Source of the DNA: Thiobacillus sp. 65-1059 | Lineage (GTDB): Bacteria; Pseudomonadota; Gammaproteobacteria; Burkholderiales; Thiobacillaceae | Direction of reading: 5' to 3' | Length of the DNA stretch: 56,053 nt | NCBI GenBank assembly: GCA_001897675.1 | Contig: MKUE01000120.1 | Span: forward strand, 1-56,053 | Shown here: one piece after another, positions 48,721 through 56,053 of the stretch | Layout: each line of letters begins with the position of its first letter | How positions within the stretch are numbered: the stretch's first letter is position 1 | Notes under the pieces: generated by a model | Database searches by the model: none | The model's input: only the letters and a program-made list of their open reading frames with translations | Told to the model about the DNA's origin: nothing | Translations under genes and position numbers: made by a program

Positions 48721-49237
48721 TCTGCCCGTTACCGCGGACGACCGCCGCATCGCGCGGCTGGCGGCAATGGCGATCGGCCTGACGCTGGCCGAAGCGGCGA
48801 TCCCCAGCCCCATCCCCGGGGTGAAACCCGGGCTCGCCAACATCGTCGTCCTGCTGGTGCTGCTGCAGCACGGCTGGCGCGCGGCGGTCTGGGTATCGGG
48901 TTTGCGCGTGCTGGCCGGCAGCCTGCTGCTGGGCAGCCTGTTTGCGCCGGGCTTCTGGCTGTCGGCGGCCGGCGCCCTCGCCAGCCTGGCGGTGCTGGCA
49001 CTGGCACGCCACCTGCCCGCGCGCGCATTCGGCCCGGTCAGCCTGTCGGTGCTGGCGGCCTGGGGGCACATCGGCGGACAGCTTGCGCTGGCCGGCGCAT
49101 GGCTGCTGCCGGGCGCAGCGCTGATCAAACTGCTGCCCGTGTTTGCCGCCGCCGCCCTGGTTTTCGGCGCCGTCAACGGCGTCATCGTGGCGCGTCTGCT
49201 TGCCGTCCCGGAAGCGGACAGACGGACGCCGCCATGA
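48689..49237 (+). CDS. Gx transporter family membrane protein
   Basis: A 182-residue protein with five to six transmembrane helices and the conserved segment PSPIPGVKPGLANIVVL, matching the Gx transporter (heptaprenyl-diphosphate-synthase component I-like) family. The substrate is not established. It overlaps the NusG_II gene by 32 bases; an ATG four codons later (48701) is an alternative start. Confidence 0.83.
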   Translation: MPRPMTHSAIDLPVTADDRRIARLAAMAIGLTLAEAAIPSPIPGVKPGLANIVVLLVLLQHGWRAAVWVSGLRVLAGSLLLGSLFAPGFWLSAAGALASLAVLALARHLPARAFGPVSLSVLAAWGHIGGQLALAGAWLLPGAALIKLLPVFAAAALVFGAVNGVIVARLLAVPEADRRTPP

Positions 49238-49332
49238 ACCGCAGCCGGCTGCCCGCAAGCGCCAGATGCGATCCGCGCGGCGCAATGGCGGCGCAGTAGA
49301 TTATTGGCGGCATCCAAGCGACAATTCGCGCC

Positions 49333-49950
49333 ATGCATCCGCCCCTCAATACCGTCACCCTCGCGCTTTCCGGCGCGTCCGGCATGGCCTATGGCCTGCG
49401 TCTGCTTGAATGCCTGCTGGCTGCCGATCTGAATGTTTACCTGCTGGTATCGCAGGCCGCCCACCTCGTCGCCAAGCAGGAGCTTGGCGTGACGCTGCCC
49501 GCGCGCGCCGGCGATCTCGAAAAACAGTTGTCCGCCGGCCTCGGTGCAGGCGACGGCCAGCTGCGCGTATTCGGCCGCGAAGACTGGAATGCGCCGCTCG
49601 CGTCGGGCTCCAACCCGGCCGACGCGATGGTGGTATGCCCATGCTCGATGGGCACGCTCGCCGCGATCGCGCACGGCCTCTCCGACAACCTGATCGAGCG
49701 CGCCGCCGACGTCATGCTGAAGGAACAGAAGAAGCTGATCCTCGTTCCGCGCGAAGCGCCGTTTTCCACCCTGCACCTGGAAAACATGCTGGCGCTGTCG
49801 AGGATGAACGCCGTCATCCTGCCCGCCAACCCCGGCTTCTATCACCGGCCGCAAAGCGTCGAGGACATCGTCGACTTCATCGTCGCGCGCATCCTCGACC
49901 AACTGGGCATCCAGCACGCGCTGATGGCGCGGTGGGGCGACGACCGTTGA
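49333..49950 (+). CDS. ubiX: Flavin prenyltransferase UbiX
   Basis: A 205-residue flavoprotein. The FMN-binding start [19 protein letters not shown] and the motifs [21 protein letters not shown] and LVPREAPFS are diagnostic. UbiX makes prenylated FMN for the decarboxylase UbiD in ubiquinone synthesis. A 95-base spacer precedes it. Confidence 0.95.
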   Translation: MHPPLNTVTLALSGASGMAYGLRLLECLLAADLNVYLLVSQAAHLVAKQELGVTLPARAGDLEKQLSAGLGAGDGQLRVFGREDWNAPLASGSNPADAMVVCPCSMGTLAAIAHGLSDNLIERAADVMLKEQKKLILVPREAPFSTLHLENMLALSRMNAVILPANPGFYHRPQSVEDIVDFIVARILDQLGIQHALMARWGDDR

Positions 49951-49955
49951 GCGCC

Positions 49956-50543
49956 ATGCCCGGACAGGCCAGCTTGCCGCTATTCCCGCTCAATACCGTG
50001 ATCTTCCCCGGCGGGCAGTTGCCGCTGCGGATTTTCGAGCAGCGCTATCTCGACATGGTCAAACAGGCCATCGCCGAAAACACGCCGTTCGGCATCTGCG
50101 CCATCCGCGAGGACGCCGGGAGCGGCGCCCCTGCCATTCCCTACTCCGTCGGCACGCTGGTCCGCGTCACCGACTGGGACATGCCGCAAACCGGCATCCT
50201 GCATATCGGCACCCGGGCGGAGGCGCGTTTCGTCATCCGCAGCACCCATACCGAGTCCGGCGGCCTGCTCGTCGGCGCGGTGGAAGCCCTCAGCAGCGAG
50301 GCCGCCACCGCGGTCCCGGAAGAACTGGAACTTGCCGTCGAGATCCTGCGCCACATCATCGACGAATACGGCGACGCGCGTTTCCCCGCACCGCACGAAT
50401 TCGGCAACGCCGTATGGGTGGGCTACCGGCTGTCCGAAGTGCTGCCGCTCACGCTTTCCATCAAACAGAGTCTGCTGGAAATGAACGACAGCGTGACCCG
50501 CCTGCGCATCCTCACCGAATTCCTCAGGAAGCAGATCAACTGA
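49956..50543 (+). CDS. LON substrate-binding-domain protein
   Basis: A 195-residue protein that matches the N-terminal domain of Lon protease (LPLFPLNTVIFPGGQLPLRIFEQRYLDM-type opening and a C-terminal helical part) but lacks both ATPase and protease domains. Stand-alone LON-domain proteins are common; the function is unclear. It starts five bases after ubiX. A TTG three codons earlier is a possible start. It overlaps the next gene by one base. Confidence 0.87.
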   Translation: MPGQASLPLFPLNTVIFPGGQLPLRIFEQRYLDMVKQAIAENTPFGICAIREDAGSGAPAIPYSVGTLVRVTDWDMPQTGILHIGTRAEARFVIRSTHTESGGLLVGAVEALSSEAATAVPEELELAVEILRHIIDEYGDARFPAPHEFGNAVWVGYRLSEVLPLTLSIKQSLLEMNDSVTRLRILTEFLRKQIN

Positions 50544-51091
50544 TGGCACGCTTCTATCCCGCTCTCGAAGCCAGACACCGTGCCTTCATCTCCGCACAGA
50601 AGCTGTTCTTCACCGCCAGCGGCACCGCCGCCGGCCGCATCAATTTGTCGCCCAAGGGGATGGACAGCCTGCGCGTGCTTTCCGATTCCCGCGTCGCCTA
50701 TCTCGACCTCACCGGCAGCGGCAACGAAACCGCCGCCCACCTGCTGCACGATGGCCGCATGACGCTGATGTTCTGCAGCTTCGACGCCGACCCGCTGATC
50801 CTGCGGCTATACGGGCACGGCCGCGCCGTGCGCCGGCAGGATTCCGAGTGGGGCGAATTGCGCCGCCACTTCCCCGCCCTTCCCGGCGAGCGCCAGCTCA
50901 TCGTCCTCGACATCGAATCGGTACAGACCTCGTGCGGCTATGCCGTGCCGAGGTACACCTACGCAGGCGAACGCGACACGCTGGCACGCTGGGTCGACAA
51001 GAAAGGCCCGCTCGGCCTCGTTGATTACTGGCGCGAAAAAAACCGCTTCAGCATCGACGGCCTGCCCACCGGATTACTGGAGGATGCGTGA
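50543..51091 (+). CDS. Pyridoxamine 5'-phosphate oxidase-family flavoprotein
   Basis: A 182-residue split-barrel protein. Segments such as FFTASGTAAGRINLSPKGMDSLRVL and RMTLMFCSFDADPLILRLYGHG are typical of the PPOX group that binds FMN or F420. The substrate cannot be told from sequence. The start overlaps the previous stop (TGATG), so these two genes are coupled. Confidence 0.85.
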   Translation: MARFYPALEARHRAFISAQKLFFTASGTAAGRINLSPKGMDSLRVLSDSRVAYLDLTGSGNETAAHLLHDGRMTLMFCSFDADPLILRLYGHGRAVRRQDSEWGELRRHFPALPGERQLIVLDIESVQTSCGYAVPRYTYAGERDTLARWVDKKGPLGLVDYWREKNRFSIDGLPTGLLEDA

Positions 51092-51294
51092 TGAAAACGA
51101 CCCTGATTCCGCTTGCATTGATCCTGGCCGGCTGCGATCCCACTCCGCCGCCACATCCGGAAACCGAACGCGCCCAGAGCCCGGCATTCGCAACGCAGAC
51201 TCAGGCGATGGAAAAAGCGCGCGCGGTGGAAGCCCGGCTGCTGGAAGCGGCGGAGGCGCAGCGCGCGCAGGCGGAAGGCGCGCCGCCGCCGTAG
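51091..51294 (+). CDS. Small lipoprotein
   Basis: A 67-residue protein with a lipobox (LILAGC) at residues 10-15 or so. A proline-rich linker follows, then an alanine/glutamate-rich helix (MEKARAVEARLLEAAEAQRAQ). GGAGGA lies seven bases before the ATG, which shares a base with the preceding stop. The function is unknown; the short helical form resembles small coiled-coil lipoproteins. Confidence 0.65.
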   Translation: MKTTLIPLALILAGCDPTPPPHPETERAQSPAFATQTQAMEKARAVEARLLEAAEAQRAQAEGAPPP

Positions 51295-51301
51295 GCAGGC
51301 G

Positions 51302-52033
51302 TCACGCGGCCAGCAGCCGCTGCACCACCGCCCCCGCCAGCATCAGGCCGAACAGCGGCGGCATGTAGCTGATGGTGCCGTTGACCGCGCGGGCGCGGCC
51401 GCGCCCCTCGACCGGCTGCGGCGGCAACGGGGCACGCCCGGCTTCGTCGGAAAACACGGTGAGCACGCCCTTGGCAATGCCGCGCTTGCGCAGGCGCTTG
51501 CGCATCACCGAGGCGAGCGAACACATGCTGGTTTTCGAAATATCGGCGATCCGGATGCGGGTAGGGTCGAGCTTGTTGCCAGCACCCATGCTGGACGCCA
51601 CGCGCAACCCCCGCTCGACGCTGCTGACGACCAGCGCGACCTTGCAGTTGAGCGAATCGATGCAATCGACGACGAAATCGACATCGGCCGGCACGCTGTC
51701 GGCCACGGTTTCCGGAATCAGGAACTCACGGATCACGGTGAGCTGGCAGTCCGGGTTGATGTCGCGGATGCGCGCCGCCATCAACTCGGCTTTCGGCTGC
51801 CCGACCGTGGACAGCAGCGCTGGCAGCTGGCGATTGATGTTCGATGCCGCGACGACGTCGTGATCGATCAGGGTAAGCCGTCCCACCCCCGCACGCGCCA
51901 GCGCCTCGGCGCAATACGAGCCGACGCCGCCCAAACCGGCCACCAGCACGTGTGCATTGGCTAGCCGCGCCTGCTCGCCGGCATCGAGCAGAATCCGGGT
52001 ACGTTCAAACTGCGGCGGCAAGACTGCGTCCAT
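51302..52033 (-). CDS. tcdA: tRNA threonylcarbamoyladenosine dehydratase TcdA
   Basis: A 243-residue E1-like (ThiF/MoeB) enzyme. The nucleotide-binding loop is VLVAGLGGVGSYCAEALARAG, followed by LIDHDVVAASNINRQ. TcdA cyclises t6A to ct6A at position 37 of tRNAs. It is divergent from the DUF2905 gene with 16 bases between starts, and convergent with the lipoprotein gene. Confidence 0.92.
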   Translation of the reverse strand: MDAVLPPQFERTRILLDAGEQARLANAHVLVAGLGGVGSYCAEALARAGVGRLTLIDHDVVAASNINRQLPALLSTVGQPKAELMAARIRDINPDCQLTVIREFLIPETVADSVPADVDFVVDCIDSLNCKVALVVSSVERGLRVASSMGAGNKLDPTRIRIADISKTSMCSLASVMRKRLRKRGIAKGVLTVFSDEAGRAPLPPQPVEGRGRARAVNGTISYMPPLFGLMLAGAVVQRLLAA

Positions 52034-52049
52034 CGGCTAAAATTCCCTC

Positions 52050-52250
52050 ATGGTTAAATGGCTGGTCACACTCGTTCTGGCACTATTGGTATTGGGACTG
52101 CTCACCCCCTGGCTCAACCGTCTGGGGCTGGGGCGGCTGCCCGGCGACGTTCAGGTCAAGCGCAAGCGGGGCGTATTCTACTTCCCCTTTACCAGTGTCA
52201 TTCTCATGTCGCTGGCGCTCTCCCTGCTGGCCTATCTGCTGGGCCGCTGA
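52050..52250 (+). CDS. DUF2905 family small membrane protein
   Basis: A 66-residue protein with two transmembrane helices and the family core GRLPGDVQVKRKRGVFYFPF. The function is unknown. It begins just after the divergent tcdA start and precedes greB by 31 bases. Confidence 0.88.
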   Translation: MVKWLVTLVLALLVLGLLTPWLNRLGLGRLPGDVQVKRKRGVFYFPFTSVILMSLALSLLAYLLGR

Positions 52251-52281
52251 ACCCGGCCCGCCCCCTGTTGCCTCCCCCGAA

Positions 52282-52842
52282 ATGAACAAAGCATTCGTGA
52301 AAGAAACCGATGGCCCGGATGCCGATGAAGACGACATCGTCGCGCCGGCGCTGCCTGCCGGGTCGAAGAACTACATGACGCCCGCAGGTTACGCGCGGCT
52401 GGACGCCGAATTCAACCAGCTGTGGAAGGTCGAGCGACCCAGGCTGGTGGAAACCATCTCCTGGGCGGCAAGCAACGGCGACCGATCGGAAAACGGCGAC
52501 TACATCTACGGCAAGAAGCGGCTGCGCGAAGTCGACCGCCGCATCCGTTTCTTGTCCAAGCGGCTGGAGCACGCCGAGGTTGTCGATCCCGCCAGCCGCG
52601 AGGACACCGATCAGGTATTTTTCGGCGCCACCGTCACCGTCGCCGACCAGGACGGCAGCGAATCCACCTATGCCATCGTCGGCATCGACGAGGCCGACGC
52701 CGGACGCGGCCGCATTGCGTGGATTTCACCGATGGCACGCGCACTGCTGAAGGCGCGCGAGGGCGACCGCGTCAGCGTGCAGACCCCGGATGGGCGGCGC
52801 GAGGTTGACATCGTCGCGGTGCGCTATCAGGCCATCGATTGA
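52282..52842 (+). CDS. greB: Transcript cleavage factor GreB
   Basis: A 186-residue GreA/GreB protein. A 30-residue acidic N-terminal extension precedes the coiled coil with NGDRSENGDYIYGKKRLREV, the tip that carries the acidic residues acting in RNA polymerase. The C-terminal FKBP-like domain follows (VFFGATVTVAD, SPMARALLKAREGD). GreB rescues backtracked RNA polymerase. The ATG at 52282 gives normal length plus the extension. Confidence 0.92.
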   Translation: MNKAFVKETDGPDADEDDIVAPALPAGSKNYMTPAGYARLDAEFNQLWKVERPRLVETISWAASNGDRSENGDYIYGKKRLREVDRRIRFLSKRLEHAEVVDPASREDTDQVFFGATVTVADQDGSESTYAIVGIDEADAGRGRIAWISPMARALLKAREGDRVSVQTPDGRREVDIVAVRYQAID

Positions 52843-52872
52843 GCGGAATGCGGCAACGCCGGGGCAATCGCC

Positions 52873-53715
52873 TCAGTTCAACGCGCTCGCCAGCAGGCGC
52901 CGGTAGCGGCTCACCAGTTCGCCGCTGCCCAGCAGGGTGAAAACCGAGAGCAGGGTTTTGCGGCCGATGTCGTCCTCGAAGCCGCGGTCACGGCGGACGA
53001 TTTCCAGCAGCTGCACCATGCCGGGCTCGAACCGGCCGGCCGCCACATGCAGGTTGGCGAGCTTCAGCCGCGCCTCCAGATCGTTTTCATCCGCCGCCAC
53101 CCGCGCGCTCAGCTCAGCCTCGTCCGCGTCCGCCGTGCCGACGAACTGTAGCCGGGCCTTGAGTTGCGGCGCACGCGGGTCGGCGTCGTCCGGCACGCTC
53201 GCGAGCAGGCGGCTGGCTTCGTCGGCTTCGCCCAGATCGAGCATGATTTCAGCGGCATCGAGTCGTATGCCGACATGGGCGGGGGCGAGTCTTGACGCAT
53301 CGGCCAGCCGCTGCAGCGCGGCCGAGGTATCGCCCGCAAGACGCAGTTCGGCGGCCTGCGCACGCAGTTCGTCCGCCGGGCTCGGAATGAGGCGGTCGAG
53401 AAAGGCGCGCACCTCGCCTTCCGGCAGCGCGCCGGAAAACTCGTCGACCGGCTCGCCGTCGATGAAGGCCTTGACGCTGGGAATGCCGCGCACCGCGTAA
53501 CGCGCGGCGAGTTCCTGGTTGTCGTCGGAGTTGATCTTGGCGAGCAGGAACTTGCCGCCGTATTCCGCAGCGAGTTTTTCCAGGATGGGTTTCAGCGATT
53601 TGCACGGGCCGCACCAGGGCGCCCAGAAATCGACCACCACCGGGCGCTGCCTCGATTCTTCGAGGACGTGTTGCTGGAAGTCGGCAAGGCCGACGTCGAG
53701 TGCGTGTTCGGACAT
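52873..53715 (-). CDS. cnoX: Thioredoxin-like co-chaperone CnoX (YbbN)
   Basis: A 280-residue protein with an N-terminal thioredoxin domain and C-terminal TPR-like helices. The active site is W34-C35-G-P-C38, a full thioredoxin CGPC, unlike E. coli CnoX, which has lost one cysteine. This suggests that it can also act as an oxidoreductase. CnoX protects unfolded proteins during oxidative stress and passes them to GroEL. It is followed on the other strand by greB. Confidence 0.88.
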   Translation of the reverse strand: MSEHALDVGLADFQQHVLEESRQRPVVVDFWAPWCGPCKSLKPILEKLAAEYGGKFLLAKINSDDNQELAARYAVRGIPSVKAFIDGEPVDEFSGALPEGEVRAFLDRLIPSPADELRAQAAELRLAGDTSAALQRLADASRLAPAHVGIRLDAAEIMLDLGEADEASRLLASVPDDADPRAPQLKARLQFVGTADADEAELSARVAADENDLEARLKLANLHVAAGRFEPGMVQLLEIVRRDRGFEDDIGRKTLLSVFTLLGSGELVSRYRRLLASALN

Positions 53716-53769
53716 GGTGACTCCGCTTCAATCGCCGGGTCGCATCGATCCGGCTTAAATCAGACTGCC

Positions 53770-55161
<1,392 letters not shown>

Positions 55162-55196
55162 TTATTCAGTGATTGGTCCATGCGGCGCGCCATGCC

Positions 55197-55241
55197 AAAC
55201 GGTGCGCCTGTCGCGCCGCATTAAACGGTGCGCCTGTCGCG
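55197..55241. repeat. 19-bp direct repeat at the recR 3' end
   Basis: AAACGGTGCGCCTGTCGCG occurs at 55197-55215 and again at 55223-55241, a 26-base period. The right copy is the last codons of recR (RDRRTV). The left copy lies just past the stop. It looks like a small tandem duplication created by slippage. Confidence 0.85.
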
Positions 55242-55814
55242 GACGGCCTGCGCCAGCGTGCCGCTGTCCACATATTCCAGTTCGCCGCCGGCCGGCACCC
55301 CGCGCGCCAGCCGGCTGACCTTGAGGCCGCGCGCTTTCAGCAGCTCGCCGATCGTGTGCGCGGTGGCTTCGCCTTCCGGCGTGAAGTTGGTCGCCAGGAT
55401 CACCTCCTCGACCACGCCGTCGAGCGCACGATTGATCAGCCGTTCGAGGTGGATCTCGCGCGGGCCGATGCCGTCGAGCGGGGAGAGGCGTCCCATCAGC
55501 ACGAAATACAGGCCGTCGTAGCTTTGCGTGACTTCCATCATGTTGAAGTCGGCCGGCATTTCGACCACCGCCAGTTGCCGTTTGTCACGGCGCGCGCTGG
55601 TGCAGACTTCGCACACCTCCGCCTCGGAAAAATTGTTGCACAGGCGGCAATGATGCAGATGCGTCAACGCATGGTGGAGCGCCCCGGCAAGCTGCTCGGC
55701 GCCGCGCCGGTCGCGCTGCAGCAGGTGATAGGCCATGCGCGCCGCCGACTTGGGGCCGACGCCCGGCAGCACGCGCAGGGCGGCGATCAGGTGCTCCAGT
55801 GCGGCGGGCTGCAC
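55221..55814 (-). CDS. recR: Recombination protein RecR
   Basis: A 197-residue RecR. The helix-hairpin-helix is [19 protein letters not shown], the zinc finger is C-x2-C...C-x2-C ([16 protein letters not shown]), and the Toprim domain holds [12 protein letters not shown] and [11 protein letters not shown]. It loads RecA with RecO and RecF at gaps. Its start is ten bases after the ybaB stop, the usual dnaX-ybaB-recR order. Confidence 0.96.
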   Translation of the reverse strand: MQPAALEHLIAALRVLPGVGPKSAARMAYHLLQRDRRGAEQLAGALHHALTHLHHCRLCNNFSEAEVCEVCTSARRDKRQLAVVEMPADFNMMEVTQSYDGLYFVLMGRLSPLDGIGPREIHLERLINRALDGVVEEVILATNFTPEGEATAHTIGELLKARGLKVSRLARGVPAGGELEYVDSGTLAQAVRDRRTV

Positions 55815-55824
55815 AGACAGCGCC

Positions 55825-56053
55825 TCAGAACGGCAGCTTCATTCCCGGCGGAATCGGCAGGCCGGCGGTGACGCTGCCCATTTTTTCCTGCACCGTCGAT
55901 TCGACCTTGCGCACCGCATCGTTGACCGCGGCGGCCACCAGGTCTTCCAGCATTTCGCGGTCGTCGCCCATCAGGCTGGGATCGATGGTGACGCGGCGCA
56001 CGTCGTATTTGCAGGTCATCGTCACCTTGACCATGCCGGCGCCGCTCTGCCCC
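55825..56053 (-). CDS. ybaB: YbaB/EbfC nucleoid-associated protein (C-terminal part)
   Basis: Only the last 75 or so codons are in the window; the gene runs off the right edge. The visible part begins [20 protein letters not shown] and ends near [12 protein letters not shown], both characteristic of YbaB. The methionine at 56034 is internal, not the start. YbaB binds DNA and is usually encoded with recR, as here. Confidence 0.93.
   Translation of the reverse strand, partial: GQSGAGMVKVTMTCKYDVRRVTIDPSLMGDDREMLEDLVAAAVNDAVRKVESTVQEKMGSVTAGLPIPPGMKLPF

Overview
The window is a compact, GC-rich stretch of chromosome from a chemolithotrophic, denitrifying sulfur oxidiser, most likely a betaproteobacterium close to Thiobacillus. 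This placement is inferred from gene content: a SoeAB-type sulfite dehydrogenase, a soxXYZA-soxB set without soxCD, a cytochrome-c-type nitric oxide reductase cluster, and the lptCAB-rpoN-hpf-ptsN-hprK-rapZ order seen in betaproteobacteria. No tRNA, rRNA, CRISPR array, transposase or phage gene was found.

Region 1 (1-6537): minus-strand genes for sulfite dehydrogenase (soeB partial, soeA), a TlpA-like thioredoxin, an unknown exported protein and moaC, then the divergent periplasmic protease bepA. Region 2 (6741-10840): soxX-Y-Z-A and soxB for periplasmic thiosulfate oxidation, with hairpins or terminators after soxZ, soxA and soxB. Region 3 (11060-18289): norCBEFQ, a small membrane protein, a polyferredoxin-like membrane protein, norD and a small Cys-tailed protein, preceded by an NsrR-like palindrome. 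Region 4 (18346-21603): a DUF1415 gene and alaS.

Region 5 (21684-38609) is the most unusual. It is an MSHA-type pilus locus (mshM-L-N-E-G-I-J-K-like plus two prepilin genes). It is bracketed by a frameshifted PilZ-like gene, a sigma-54 activator and a membrane histidine kinase. The second prepilin has a near-consensus sigma-54 promoter, so kinase, activator and pilin may form a PilS/PilR-like circuit. Two non-coding repeat elements have entered the locus: one about 500 bp long with 77-bp inverted arms between mshE and mshG, and one about 137 bp long that now encodes the N-terminus of the mshK-like protein.

Region 6 (38606-56053) is housekeeping: a Kef-type antiporter, kdsD-kdsC-lptC-lptA-lptB (LPS synthesis and transport), rpoN-hpf-ptsN-hprK-rapZ (sigma-54 and nitrogen PTS), a NusG-II/Gx pair, ubiX, small enzymes, tcdA, greB, cnoX, purB, recR and a partial ybaB. 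The start of rpoN carries its own -24/-12-like element inside a dyad, which suggests autoregulation.

Many genes overlap by 1-8 bases (ATGA, TGATG, TTGA), so much of the window is transcribed as long operons. Starts were moved from the longest possible ORF wherever a ribosome-binding site, family length or upstream stop supported a shorter form.
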